The notes under the pieces were generated by a model, which worked only from the letters and a program-made list of their open reading frames with translations, did no database searches and had not been told where the DNA came from. This document shows positions 1 through 8,217 of a stretch of DNA of 64,000 nucleotides, one piece after another. Position 1 is the first letter of the stretch, and each line of letters starts with the position of its first letter. The DNA is from Paenibacillus whitsoniae (GTDB taxonomy: Bacteria > Bacillota > Bacilli > Paenibacillales > NBRC-103111). A program made the position numbers and the translations under genes. The stretch lies in assembly GCF_003955665.1 (NCBI RefSeq), contig NZ_RXHU01000011.1, positions 170,050 through 234,049 on the forward strand. The letters are read 5' to 3'.

Positions 1-1298
1 GTTCGCACCGGCATCAACGAATATTTGAGCATTTCCGAGACCGTCCCAATGAGCCCCGCCACTTCCTTCTCCTCTTTCAAGAACAGCTTCCAATAGATCT
101 CATTAAATAAATTGTGTAAAAAGTGAGGATTCAGCTGAGCTTGCAGCGCCTTCAGTTCCGCCTCTTTTTCACTAAGCTGCGTTAAATACACTTCCTTAAT
201 GAGATGCCCGACCTGTGCCGTCATCGCATTGAAACTTTCGCCGATATAGGCAAGTTCATCCTTCGTCTGGATGTCGACCCTGGCGTCGAAATTGCCCGAC
301 CGTACCTTGCGAAGGCCAGATTGCAAATCTTTTAAAGGACGAAGCAGCTTTCCTGTGAATAAAGCGATGAGTATGCTCGTCAGCACAATACTGGCCAGAC
401 CCGAATAGTAAATGCGCTGCGACAAGTTCCTGTTTTTTTGCTTGATTTCATTCAGTGAAGTTCCGCTAACTAAGTGGAAAGCTGTCGATTGGGTTGCACT
501 TCGTATGAATAAACGATTGTCGATAATCCTTGATGCGGCTACTGTTCGAATCCCTGCCAACGCATCAGGCGTAAGCGTATTCATGTTCGTGTACAGCAGT
601 TCGTCATTCGGATTAAACAAATACACTTCCCCGGCCCCTTCCCGGGTCAGTTCCTTTAGTGAATTGGAAAAAAACGTCGCATCGATCGCCATGACGAGCA
701 TGCCATATGTCTGCAGGTTGCCATTCTTCATCCAACGCGCTGCAATAATCGTGTTCCGGTAACCGCTAGGTTCAATCGAACTCGGCAACTTCATACTCAT
801 CCACACCAAGTCGCCATATGAATCGCTGATTCGGTTTCGAATGGTATTGACCGTTGCCTCATCCAGCATGTTGATGGTTGCGGAAGTAAAGCTATATAAA
901 GCCAGCTTGCCGTTTAAATCAAACATGTACATCCCTGTGATATACGGCTGATCGTACTTAATCAGACTCATTTGTGCTTCCAACTGCTTCTTATCGTCAT
1001 ATTGCCGATAAGCATCTGTGCTTTTATCGGCGGACATCGATTGAATAAGCCGTTCCAGCTCCGGATTAAAAACAACCGTTTGGGTGACGCGTACCATTTC
1101 CTGTATTCGCAAATCCAATTTTTCCGTCGCTGCTGCGCTCGTCTGATAAAATTGCTTGCTGATCTCTTCTTCAAACAATTTCAAATTGTACCGATTGGTC
1201 AAATAGCCGGTAATGCCAAATGCAAGCAGAATGATACAAGACAAGCTGAAGATCAGTTTTACCTTGAAGCTTCGATTCATACGCAACCAGATCGGCAT
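1..1298 (-). CDS. YesM-type sensor histidine kinase, partial (C-terminus beyond the window)
   Basis: This is the 5' part of a membrane sensor kinase; about 432 residues are visible and the reading frame is still open at base 1. It has a first membrane helix at about residues 11-28 (ending ILLAFGITGYL), an extracytoplasmic sensor region, a second helix near 297-317, a HAMP linker, and the His_kinase signature QAQLNPHFLHN near residue 391. In this family (YesM, LytS-like) that His is the phospho-acceptor and the partner is usually a YesN-type AraC response regulator. The partner would lie left of the window. The start is ATG at 1298 or the adjacent in-frame GTG at 1301, behind an AAGGAG ribosome site. 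A terminator separates it from the upstream operon. The family call is firm; the ligand is unknown. Confidence 0.85.
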   Translation of the reverse strand, partial: MPIWLRMNRSFKVKLIFSLSCIILLAFGITGYLTNRYNLKLFEEEISKQFYQTSAAATEKLDLRIQEMVRVTQTVVFNPELERLIQSMSADKSTDAYRQYDDKKQLEAQMSLIKYDQPYITGMYMFDLNGKLALYSFTSATINMLDEATVNTIRNRISDSYGDLVWMSMKLPSSIEPSGYRNTIIAARWMKNGNLQTYGMLVMAIDATFFSNSLKELTREGAGEVYLFNPNDELLYTNMNTLTPDALAGIRTVAASRIIDNRLFIRSATQSTAFHLVSGTSLNEIKQKNRNLSQRIYYSGLASIVLTSILIALFTGKLLRPLKDLQSGLRKVRSGNFDARVDIQTKDELAYIGESFNAMTAQVGHLIKEVYLTQLSEKEAELKALQAQLNPHFLHNLFNEIYWKLFLKEEKEVAGLIGTVSEMLKYSLMPVR

Positions 1299-1315
1299 CA
1301 CATCTATCTTCTCCT

Positions 1316-1364
1316 TAAAAAAAGAAGGACACCTCTCCTTTGTGAAAAAAAAGAGCATGTCCTT
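1316..1364 (-). terminator. Rho-independent terminator of the LacI/oxidoreductase operon
   Basis: On the minus strand the arms AAGGACA and TGTCCTT, with an inner CTCT/AGAG pairing, enclose an A/T-rich loop and are followed by a run of T (positions 1323-1317). It lies between the end of the oxidoreductase gene at 1434 and the kinase start at 1298, so it would end the upstream operon. The loop is long, so strength is uncertain. Confidence 0.5.
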
Positions 1365-1433
1365 ATGTTTAGCATTATGGTAACTTGCGAAGGCCTAATC
1401 GTCAAGAGAAGATGATTGGCAAGGATTTTCCAT

Positions 1434-2528
1434 CTACAGCGCCTCAGCCGGATTCAAAAGCTTCGGCCGCTCGCAGCTGCTCGCCATCCTATAGTGCTGG
1501 CCGCTGTCGGACGCGTCGTGGAACCCGTGCATCGCTTCCAGCACGTGGTACGCGAGCGCGCCGTTCGCGCGGTGCTCCGACGCGTCGCCCGTCAGCAGCG
1601 CCTTCGCCAGCGCCGCAACGCCCAAGCCGCGCGTATTGGCGTGGTAGCCGTGCGACAGCGGGACCGGCTGCCAATCCGAACCGTGCTTGCGCAGCAGCAC
1701 TTCGCCGCTGAAGTTGTTCGGATTCGGCACGCTCAGCGAGCCGTGACTGCCATAAATCTCAATATGCGGGAGCTTCGTCCCCTCCATAATGTCAAAGCTG
1801 GTCACGAGTGTCGCAATCGCGCCGCCGTGGAAATCCAGCACACCCGCAACGTGCGTCGGGGTGTCGACGGCAATCTTTTGCCCGCGCTTCTTCTCGCTGG
1901 AAATGGTCCGCTCCGCGAACGAAATGCCCGTCGACCCCGTCACCCGGCGAATCGGCCCCAACAGGGCAACGAGCGCCGTCAAATAGTACGGCCCCATATC
2001 GAACATCGGCCCGCCGCCTTTGGCGTAGTAGAATTCCGGATCCGGGTGCCAGTGCTCGTGGCCTTTGCCCATCATGAACGCCGTCGCTGCCACAGGCGTC
2101 CCGATCCAGCCGTCCTCGATCAGCTTGATGCACGTCTGGATGCCGCCGCCCAGGAACGTATCCGGCGCGCTGCCGACGAGGAGCCCCTTGCGCGCCGCCA
2201 GCTCGAGCACGCGCTGTCCTTCTTCGCGTGTTACCGCCAGCGGCTTTTCCACGTAAACATGCTTGCCCGCTTCCAGCGCCTGCAGGCACACATCGGCATG
2301 CGCCGCCGGGATCGTCAAGTTCACCACAATGTCGATTGACGGATCCGCCAGCAGCTCACTCACCGAATACGCATGCGGAATGCCGAATTCCTCGGCGCGC
2401 GCCTTTGCACGACTCACATCGAGGTCCGCACAAGCCACTAGCTCAACACCGGCAAACGTCGGAAGATTCTTCATATAAATCGAGCTGATATTGCCGCACC
2501 CGATAATGCCTACTTTTTTCTTGCTCAT
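1434..2528 (-). CDS. Gfo/Idh/MocA family NAD(P)-dependent oxidoreductase
   Basis: A 364-residue cytoplasmic dehydrogenase of the Gfo/Idh/MocA family, which oxidises or reduces sugars, inositols or their acids with NAD(P). The N-terminal Rossmann motif VGIIGCGNISSIY is followed by the EKPLAV motif, whose Lys is the usual catalytic residue, and by a typical C-terminal substrate-binding half. I chose the ATG at 2528 because GGAGGAGG lies just upstream; the longer frame to 2564 would put that site inside the gene. It is the last gene of a LacI-oxidoreductase-ThuA-oxidoreductase operon, 20 bp after the ThuA gene. The context suggests sequential conversion of one polyol or sugar; the substrate cannot be read from sequence. 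Confidence 0.88.
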   Translation of the reverse strand: MSKKKVGIIGCGNISSIYMKNLPTFAGVELVACADLDVSRAKARAEEFGIPHAYSVSELLADPSIDIVVNLTIPAAHADVCLQALEAGKHVYVEKPLAVTREEGQRVLELAARKGLLVGSAPDTFLGGGIQTCIKLIEDGWIGTPVAATAFMMGKGHEHWHPDPEFYYAKGGGPMFDMGPYYLTALVALLGPIRRVTGSTGISFAERTISSEKKRGQKIAVDTPTHVAGVLDFHGGAIATLVTSFDIMEGTKLPHIEIYGSHGSLSVPNPNNFSGEVLLRKHGSDWQPVPLSHGYHANTRGLGVAALAKALLTGDASEHRANGALAYHVLEAMHGFHDASDSGQHYRMASSCERPKLLNPAEAL

Positions 2529-2548
2529 CTCAAGACATCCTCCTCCAA

Positions 2549-3178
2549 CTAACGTGTCGCCCACAACAACCCGCGCCGCATCAGTTCCAGCGTCTCGGGC
2601 ATGCGCACGATGTTCGCTTGATGGCCAAGCGAGTTATAATACACTTTGCCGGCGCCGTACGTTTTCGTCCAGACAACCGGCATCTCCACATCGCCGAAAT
2701 CGGTGACCGCATGCACCTGAATCGCCGGGTCCACATGCATATAGTACTTCTCCGACACGACGACAAAATCGTCGATCCCCTCCGTCAGCGGCTGCGCCCG
2801 ATCCTTTATGCGCACGGTATACGTGACGCCGTCGTTGCCCGGATGCGCCACCCATTGACCGCCGACCATGTACTGATACTCGACTTCGTTGCGGAACGAA
2901 TCGCCCATCCCGCCGTGGCAGCCGGCAATCCCGGTACCGCCTTCTTTGACCGCAGCCAGCAGCGGAGACAGCTGTTCCTTCTCGATTTTGCCCATCGTCC
3001 AGACCGGCACGATCAAATCGATGCCCGCCAATTTCTCCGCATCACGAAAGCTGTCCAGCGTATTCGATACCTCGACGCCATACCCCTCATTTCGAAGCAG
3101 CCCCGCAAAAATCCCGGCAACCTCCTCAGGCTGATGCCCGTCCCAGCCGCCCCATACGATGAGTGCTTGTTTTGCCAT
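2549..3178 (-). CDS. ThuA-domain (trehalose utilisation-like) protein
   Basis: A 209-residue protein with the ThuA/glutamine-amidotransferase-like fold. Supporting motifs are ALIVWGGWDGH at the N-terminus, GIAGCHGGMGDSFR in the middle and GAGKVYYNSLGH near the C-terminus. ThuA proteins occur beside Gfo/Idh/MocA dehydrogenases in disaccharide and inositol catabolic operons, where they have been linked to keto-sugar processing. The ATG at 3178 is preceded by GAGGGAGAGGGG; the frame is open further upstream to 3274, but that would overlap the preceding gene. The stop-to-start gaps to both neighbours are about 20 bp, so the three enzyme genes are very probably one transcript. The precise reaction is unknown. 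Confidence 0.85.
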   Translation of the reverse strand: MAKQALIVWGGWDGHQPEEVAGIFAGLLRNEGYGVEVSNTLDSFRDAEKLAGIDLIVPVWTMGKIEKEQLSPLLAAVKEGGTGIAGCHGGMGDSFRNEVEYQYMVGGQWVAHPGNDGVTYTVRIKDRAQPLTEGIDDFVVVSEKYYMHVDPAIQVHAVTDFGDVEMPVVWTKTYGAGKVYYNSLGHQANIVRMPETLELMRRGLLWATR

Positions 3179-3201
3179 CGCGCTTACGCCCCTCTCCCTC
3201 G

Positions 3202-4362
3202 TTAAACCTCGCTGATTTTCACCCAACGGCGCTGCGCAATGGATTGATCCACCGCTTCCAGCACCTCCTGACACTTCACGCCGTCCACAAAATTCGGCAC
3301 CGGCTGACGCTCTTCTGCAAGCGCATTCATTAACTCCACAACTTCATGCACAAACGTGTGCTCATACCCGATCGTGTGCCCCGCAGGCCACCAGGCATCC
3401 ATGTAGGCATGCGGGGCATCCGTCGCCAGTACGCGTCTAAAGCCCTGCACATCCTCATCATCGCTCGTAAAATACACCTGCAGCTCGTTCATCCGCTCGA
3501 AATCGAACTTCACACTGCCCAAACTCCCGTTAATCTCAAAAGCATTCGTACACCGATGCCCCGGCGCAAACCGCGTCGCCTCAAAGCTGCCCAGCGCTCC
3601 GCTGGCAAAACGCGCCATAAACAGCGTCGCATCGTCCACCGTCACCGGCCCGTGTGGAGCGTCTTTGCTGCCTTTGGCGCTGAGGCCCGTCATCGAAGAC
3701 GGCAGCGGCCGCTCCTTCACGAACGTCTCGCTCATGCCGATGACCTCTTCCATATCGCCCACGAGGAAGTGCGCCAGGTCAATGAGATGCGCGCCCAGGT
3801 CGCCGTGCGAGCCGGAGCCGGCAATTTCCTTCTGCAAGCGCCAGACAAGGGGGAACGTCGGATCGACGATCCAGTCCTGCAGGAACCAGGCGCGGAAGTG
3901 ATAAATCGTGCCGAGGCGGCCGCTCTCCACGAGCTTCTTCGCCAGCTGCACAGCCGGGGCAAAACGGTAGTTGAAGCCGACCATGTGCTTCACACCTGCC
4001 GCCTCCGCCGCTTCCAGCATCTCTCTCGCGTCCGCAAGAGTCAGCGCCAGCGGCTTCTCACAGAATAGGTGCTTGCCGGCCTTGGCTGCCGCCAGCGCAA
4101 TCTCTTTGTGCGCATCGCTCGGCGCATTGATGTCAACGACGTCGACATCCGGGTGGTTCACCAGCTCGCGCCAATCGGTCACATACCCTTCCCAGCCGAA
4201 CTGCTGGGCAGCCTGCTTCACGCCGGCTTCATCGCGCCCGCAGATCAGCTTCATCACCGGCTTCGCCGCCTGCGGAAAAAACATCGGCAAATCCTTGTAC
4301 GCGTGGCTATGCGCCTTGCCCATAAATTTATAGCCAATCATCCCAACGTTGAACGACTTCAT
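3202..4362 (-). CDS. Gfo/Idh/MocA family oxidoreductase
   Basis: A 386-residue paralogue of the dehydrogenase at 1434-2528. The nucleotide-binding start is VGMIGYKFMGKAHSHAY and the catalytic-Lys motif is EKPLAL at about residue 97. The segment GSGSHGDLGAHLIDLAHFL, with its D-x-x-x-H arrangement, is typical of the substrate side of this family. The ATG at 4362 follows GGGAGGCGG. The gene lies 65 bp downstream of the LacI regulator and 23 bp upstream of the ThuA gene. Two dehydrogenases plus ThuA fits an epimerisation or inversion through a keto intermediate, as in inositol isomer pathways; this is inference. Confidence 0.88.
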   Translation of the reverse strand: MKSFNVGMIGYKFMGKAHSHAYKDLPMFFPQAAKPVMKLICGRDEAGVKQAAQQFGWEGYVTDWRELVNHPDVDVVDINAPSDAHKEIALAAAKAGKHLFCEKPLALTLADAREMLEAAEAAGVKHMVGFNYRFAPAVQLAKKLVESGRLGTIYHFRAWFLQDWIVDPTFPLVWRLQKEIAGSGSHGDLGAHLIDLAHFLVGDMEEVIGMSETFVKERPLPSSMTGLSAKGSKDAPHGPVTVDDATLFMARFASGALGSFEATRFAPGHRCTNAFEINGSLGSVKFDFERMNELQVYFTSDDEDVQGFRRVLATDAPHAYMDAWWPAGHTIGYEHTFVHEVVELMNALAEERQPVPNFVDGVKCQEVLEAVDQSIAQRRWVKISEV

Positions 4363-4427
4363 GCGTTGAACCGCCTCCCATAATGGTGATGTAACCCGTC
4401 ATTTCCTTCCCCAGTCCCGCGTCAACC

Positions 4428-5474
4428 CTACTCGCGCCCATGTTCAGCGCCAGCCGCGCGCCTGGACGATTGCCGCACAATGAGCTGCGTCGGCAGCTTC
4501 AGCTGCTGGCCGCTCCCCGGCTCTCCGTGTCCGATGCTCGCTAACACCGCGCGTGCCGCCGCCTTGCCCATCTCGAAGAAGGGGACGTGAATCGTGCTGA
4601 GCGGCGGGTCGCTCAGCTTCGCCGCATCGGAATCGTCGCAGCCGATGATCGCAAAGTCGCGCCCGGCAAGCCAGCCGCGCTCCCGCAGCCCCTGCATCAG
4701 CCCGATGGCCATCCGGTCGTTCGCCGCAAAAATCGCGTCGATGCGATCCCGCATCGCCCATACTTCCGCAGCCGCCTTGTAGCCGCTCGTCCGGCTGTAG
4801 TTGCCTTCGAGCAGAAGCTCCGGCTGAGCGGCAATCCCCGCTTCCAGCAGCGCTTGGCGATACCCGGCCAGCCTGTCGACGGAGTTCGAATAATCGGGGG
4901 AACCGTTCATGAAAGCAATGCGACGATAACCGTCCGCAAGCAAGCTGCGCACCGCCAAATAGCTGCCTTCCACATGATCCGCGTCCACTTCCAGCAGCGG
5001 GAGTCCCTCGAAGCGTTGATTCACGAGACAGAACGGCAGACCCTGCGCTTTCAGCTCTTCCAACGACCTCCGCTGCTCCGGCGTATCCCTTGCGCCAAGA
5101 ATGACGCAGCCGTCCACCTTCTGCGAACGATAAAGCTGCGTATAATCCAGCTCCTCGTCTGTCGGCAGCAGAGAAAGCAGCAGATCGTAGCCCTCTTTCC
5201 GGCACTGCTCGCCGATTCCGCTTAAAATTTCCGCAAAATAATACGTGGAAAACAGATGCACCTTCGGCATATACGGCAGCACGACGCCGAGATTGCCGCT
5301 CCGCCGGCGCGCAAAGCTTTGGGCGATCGCATTGGGATGATACCCGAGTGTCTGCGCAGCCGCCAAGACGCGCTCCTTCGTCGCCGGCTTCATCGGTCCT
5401 ACCCCGTTAAATACCCGGGAGACCGTCGCTTCCGAGACGGTTGCCAGCTCGGCAACCTCTTTTCGCGTTACCAA
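4428..5474 (-). CDS. LacI family transcriptional regulator
   Basis: A 348-residue repressor. The N-terminal helix-turn-helix is RKEVAELATVSEATVSRVFN with the hinge helix region NAIAQSFARRR, followed by a periplasmic-binding-protein-like effector domain (IFAANDRMAIGLMQGL and IIGCDDSDAAKLSDPPLSTI are family-typical). The start is a TTG at 5474 with AAGGAG 9 bases upstream; an ATG at 5531 would lie upstream of the operator described separately and lacks a ribosome site. It heads the oxidoreductase operon and probably represses it and itself. The likely inducer is a sugar or polyol used by the downstream enzymes. Confidence 0.9.
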   Translation of the reverse strand: MVTRKEVAELATVSEATVSRVFNGVGPMKPATKERVLAAAQTLGYHPNAIAQSFARRRSGNLGVVLPYMPKVHLFSTYYFAEILSGIGEQCRKEGYDLLLSLLPTDEELDYTQLYRSQKVDGCVILGARDTPEQRRSLEELKAQGLPFCLVNQRFEGLPLLEVDADHVEGSYLAVRSLLADGYRRIAFMNGSPDYSNSVDRLAGYRQALLEAGIAAQPELLLEGNYSRTSGYKAAAEVWAMRDRIDAIFAANDRMAIGLMQGLRERGWLAGRDFAIIGCDDSDAAKLSDPPLSTIHVPFFEMGKAAARAVLASIGHGEPGSGQQLKLPTQLIVRQSSRRAAGAEHGRE

Positions 5475-5504
5475 ATCGCCTCGCTCCTTCCATCCTGCAT
5501 CACT

Positions 5505-5526
5505 AAAATGTACACGCGTACATTTT
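5505..5526. promoter_or_regulatory. Predicted LacI operator (22-bp inverted repeat)
   Basis: The arms AAAATGTAC and GTACATTTT are perfect inverted repeats separated by the 4 bases ACGC. The site lies 31 bases upstream of the TTG start of the LacI gene and overlaps the predicted -10 box. Size, symmetry and CG-containing centre fit LacI-family operators, so autorepression and repression of the operon are likely. Confidence 0.7.
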
Positions 5527-5551
5527 CTCATTGCAATGGGCCCCCTGTCAA
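5522..5551 (-). promoter_or_regulatory. Predicted SigA promoter of the LacI operon
   Basis: On the minus strand a perfect TTGACA (-35, 5551-5546) is followed after 18 bases by GAAAAT (-10, 5527-5522, four of six matches). The inverted-repeat operator begins in the -10 box, the classic repression geometry. Confidence 0.55.
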
Positions 5552-5707
5552 TAACAAATTGAAATTTCCCTTATGCTTCTAGGATTCAGCGCTTTTCGAC
5601 ACGACCCGCTAAATTTTCATTCGATTCGTCAAGGAATTAAACAATTATTGTAAACAGTGGCAAATGTTTAGGTTGTCCTAACCGCGCCGCCGATTTATGA
5701 TTATAAG

Positions 5708-7105
5708 ATGTTTATGAACTACTTTGATGTGGGAAGTGTGATAGCAATGACAGCAATCAGGCGCCTTTTTCACCTCGCCGCATCGTTAACCGGGCAGGCT
5801 CCGAGGAGCCGGAACCTGCCCTCTCGTATTTCCAATCGCAGACAGCTGCTCGCAGCGTTCGAGCGTGCCGTTCAGCATAACGTACATACCTCCTCTCCCG
5901 CTTTACTCGCCCTGCTCGTGCTGGATATCGACCGCTTCCGGCAAGTGAATTTCTCGCTCGGCTATGCGGCCGGAGATCGCTTCCTCCAAGAGATTACCGC
6001 ACGCCTGCAGATCTCTGGCTCGAATCTCGTTCTCGCCCGTTCCGGCGATGACGAGTTTGCTCTGCTTCTTCAAGGCGACTCGCCTGAAGCGCTTCAGGTC
6101 AACGCCGAACATTTTCGGCAGCAATTCACCGCGCCTTTCGTATGGAACGGACAACCCTGTTACTTGAACGCCAGCATGGGTCTCAGCGAACCCATCTCTT
6201 CCGCAAGCATGACGGAGGCCGCGCTCATTCAAGCAGAGCAAGCGCTTCTTGCCGCCAAGCATTCCGGCAAAAACAAACTTGTCCCTTTCGAGCATATTCA
6301 CCGGCATCGTTCCAATCAACTCATCATGGAAGCCGAGCTCCGAGGCGCTATCGAGCACAATGAATTGATGCTGTACTATCAGCCGCGTCTGGAGCTTTCT
6401 TCCGGCCGCATTGTGTGTCTGGAGGCGCTCGTGCGTTGGAAGCATCCGGTGCTCGGGATGATTCCTCCGAACGACTTCATTCCGCTCGCTGAAGAGACCG
6501 GACTCATTTTGCCGCTAGGCGAATGGGTGCTGCGGGAAGCCTGCTTGCAGCGTGCCAGATGGCATGAGTCGGGTTTGCTTGACTACCAGGTAGCCGTCAA
6601 CGTCTCTCCGTGCCAGTTCCAGGATGAACATTTTGCCGATAAAGCGATTCATATCATTGACCGGAGCGGCGTCGACCCGTCGTTCCTGGAATTTGAGATT
6701 ACCGAAAGCTCGATTATGCAAAACATGGAAAAAACCGTCGCCGTCCTCGATAAGCTGACGCAAAAAGGCATCTCCATCTCGATCGATGATTTCGGCATCG
6801 GCTATTCGTCGCTGAGCTATTTGAAGCAGTTTCCGATCCACTGTCTAAAGATTGACCGCTCCTTCGTCAAAAACATTCAAACGAACCAGAGCGACCTGGC
6901 GATCACGAACGCGATCATCAATCTCGGTCATGCGCTTAATCTGCAAGTCGTCGCGGAGGGTGTCGAGGAAGTCAGCCAGCTGGACATCTTGCGGGAAACG
7001 ACCTGCACGACGATTCAGGGCTACTTGTTAAGCCCGCCGATTTCCGTCGCAGAAATTGAACATACGTACAGCGCGCACAACGCACAGCCGGTTATGATTT
7101 CATAA
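5708..7105 (+). CDS. GGDEF/EAL protein, probable c-di-GMP phosphodiesterase
   Basis: A protein of up to 465 residues with a GGDEF domain (about 35-195) followed by an EAL domain (about 200-455). The GGDEF site reads RSGDDEF near residue 111, so the second Gly of GG is Asp and cyclase activity is doubtful. The EAL domain keeps its catalytic set: EALVRW, the Asn of VAVNVSPCQF, FEITES, the double Asp of SIDDFGIGYSSL, LKIDRSF, EGVE and QGYLLS. That predicts a c-di-GMP-hydrolysing enzyme, perhaps with GTP sensing by the degenerate half. No membrane helix or PAS sensor is visible. ATG codons at 5708, 5714 and 5747 are all possible starts and none has a strong ribosome site. Confidence 0.87.
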   Translation: MFMNYFDVGSVIAMTAIRRLFHLAASLTGQAPRSRNLPSRISNRRQLLAAFERAVQHNVHTSSPALLALLVLDIDRFRQVNFSLGYAAGDRFLQEITARLQISGSNLVLARSGDDEFALLLQGDSPEALQVNAEHFRQQFTAPFVWNGQPCYLNASMGLSEPISSASMTEAALIQAEQALLAAKHSGKNKLVPFEHIHRHRSNQLIMEAELRGAIEHNELMLYYQPRLELSSGRIVCLEALVRWKHPVLGMIPPNDFIPLAEETGLILPLGEWVLREACLQRARWHESGLLDYQVAVNVSPCQFQDEHFADKAIHIIDRSGVDPSFLEFEITESSIMQNMEKTVAVLDKLTQKGISISIDDFGIGYSSLSYLKQFPIHCLKIDRSFVKNIQTNQSDLAITNAIINLGHALNLQVVAEGVEEVSQLDILRETTCTTIQGYLLSPPISVAEIEHTYSAHNAQPVMIS

Positions 7106-7110
7106 CCGGC
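7087..7110. terminator. Near-perfect palindrome overlapping both convergent stop codons
   Basis: GCCGGTTATGA and TCATAACCGGC are 11-bp perfect arms around a 2-base centre. The structure contains the TAA of the EAL gene (7103-7105) and the stop codon of the convergent YheC/D gene (7100-7102). No strong T run follows on either side, so it may serve as a weak bidirectional terminator or a transcript-end stabiliser. Confidence 0.5.
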
Positions 7111-7936
7111 CGTATGCTTTGGCGTATCGTTTTATTTTTGCGTAAACTCGCTTATCCTTCAGCTTCCTGAAAATGTACGGATCAGGACTCGTGTTCACCT
7201 CAAGAATCCACGGCTTCATTTCATAATCGACCGCGATGTCAACGCCGATCTCCTTAACCCCTTTATACCGTGCCTCTACAGCCTTCGCGGCCTTGCGCCC
7301 CAATTGTTCCAGACGTTTCACGTACAGCTTGCGGTCGTTCGCCGTCATATACCTGCGCAGCAGCGTATCGACGCTTTTCAACTTGCCGCCATCGTGGTAG
7401 TTGGTCACGATTTTCGACGGATGGGCGACGCGCCCGATCACACCGGTCGTTTCCCATTTGGCTGCCGGCGTCATCTGCACCATGACCCGCAAATCAAAGC
7501 GGTTTCCTTTGTATTTAAGCAGTTGAATCCCTTTTTGGACCAGATACCGCCGCTTCCCGATCACCTTGCGCAGCGCCGTATACATCCCCTCAAACGTTGC
7601 GAACGACTTCTTCCGTACGCCAGATTGGAACGTATAGCGCAGTGAGGCCCCGTTCTCGGGCAACGCCTTCTCCACGCGGATCACACCGTCTCCGCACATG
7701 CCCGCGTTCGGTTTCACATACACCATGCGATGCTCGCTCAGCATCTCCTGCAGCACAGCCGCATTCAGCCACTTCGTCGCAGGCACATACCCGCGAAGTG
7801 ATGCTTTCGCTTCCAACGCTCGCGTTTTTCCCATTTTGCTGCTCACATATCGGGCTTTATTTGCAGTTGTTGCTGCCGCCGCGCGCTTGGAGGGGAGTTT
7901 CCCCTTCTTCGCCTTCTTTTTCCACGTTGTCACCAT
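7100..7936 (-). CDS. YheC/YheD-family (spore coat-associated, ATP-grasp) protein
   Basis: A 278-residue protein of the YheC/YheD family, found in spore formers and carrying an ATP-grasp-like fold. Supporting segments are the Lys/Arg-rich N-terminus, VYVKPNAGMCGDGVIRVEK, RYLVQKGIQLLKYKGNRFDL and the C-terminal PWILEVNTSPDPYIF, where Asn and Glu are typical metal/ATP ligands. In Bacillus, members are associated with the endospore coat; the reaction is not known. The ATG at 7936 follows GGAGGCAGCAGCAC. Its last codons overlap the end of the convergent EAL gene by 6 bases. It stands alone, with more than 500 bp of non-coding DNA upstream. Confidence 0.82.
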   Translation of the reverse strand: MVTTWKKKAKKGKLPSKRAAAATTANKARYVSSKMGKTRALEAKASLRGYVPATKWLNAAVLQEMLSEHRMVYVKPNAGMCGDGVIRVEKALPENGASLRYTFQSGVRKKSFATFEGMYTALRKVIGKRRYLVQKGIQLLKYKGNRFDLRVMVQMTPAAKWETTGVIGRVAHPSKIVTNYHDGGKLKSVDTLLRRYMTANDRKLYVKRLEQLGRKAAKAVEARYKGVKEIGVDIAVDYEMKPWILEVNTSPDPYIFRKLKDKRVYAKIKRYAKAYGRL

Positions 7937-8068
7937 GTGCTGCTGCCTCCAGCCTCCATATTTTCCTCCTGCATCATATGTAGACGGAAGTCAAGTGGCG
8001 ACTGGCCGTTTTGCAAAGCCAAGGGGGGGACCGACAGCACGAAGCCGTAGGAAGGACTTGCCTTCCCA

Positions 8069-8170
8069 CGCAAAAAAAGCCCGGCGCTTTCGCCAAGCTT
8101 TTAGTCTGCCGACCAAGCCCCGATACCAGGGGGGTGGTCGAGACCTCTACCTAGCCCATAACCACTAGGT
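8069..8170 (-). ncRNA. Candidate structured RNA or long 3' leader ending in a terminator
   Basis: Read on the minus strand, a hairpin with CCTAG/CTAGG arms (8169-8150) is followed by a second with GACCA/TGGTC outer arms and an inner CCCC/GGGG helix (8139-8111), then a clear intrinsic terminator. Compact helices ending in a terminator suggest a small RNA or a processed 3' end of the nag transcript. I could not match it to a family I know. Confidence 0.25.
8072..8102 (-). terminator. Rho-independent terminator downstream of nagA
   Basis: On the minus strand AAAGC-TTGGCG pairs with CGCCGG-GCTTT across an AAAG loop, followed by a run of seven T. It lies about 360 bases after the nagA stop and would end the nagBA transcript or an independent small RNA. 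Confidence 0.7.
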
Positions 8171-8217
8171 CATCTTCATCTGTCGAGCACTGCAACAACA
8201 GGAATGGCTGCACATGC

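Noticed and set aside
1416..2339. Long open frame antisense to the Gfo/Idh gene, and similar antisense frames across PL11, liaS and moeA
   Set aside because: They are shadows produced by GC-rich codon use in the recognised genes; none has a domain or ribosome site.
7981..8060. c-di-GMP riboswitch suggested by TTTTGCAAAGCC
   Set aside because: The other conserved blocks and the three-helix arrangement are missing.
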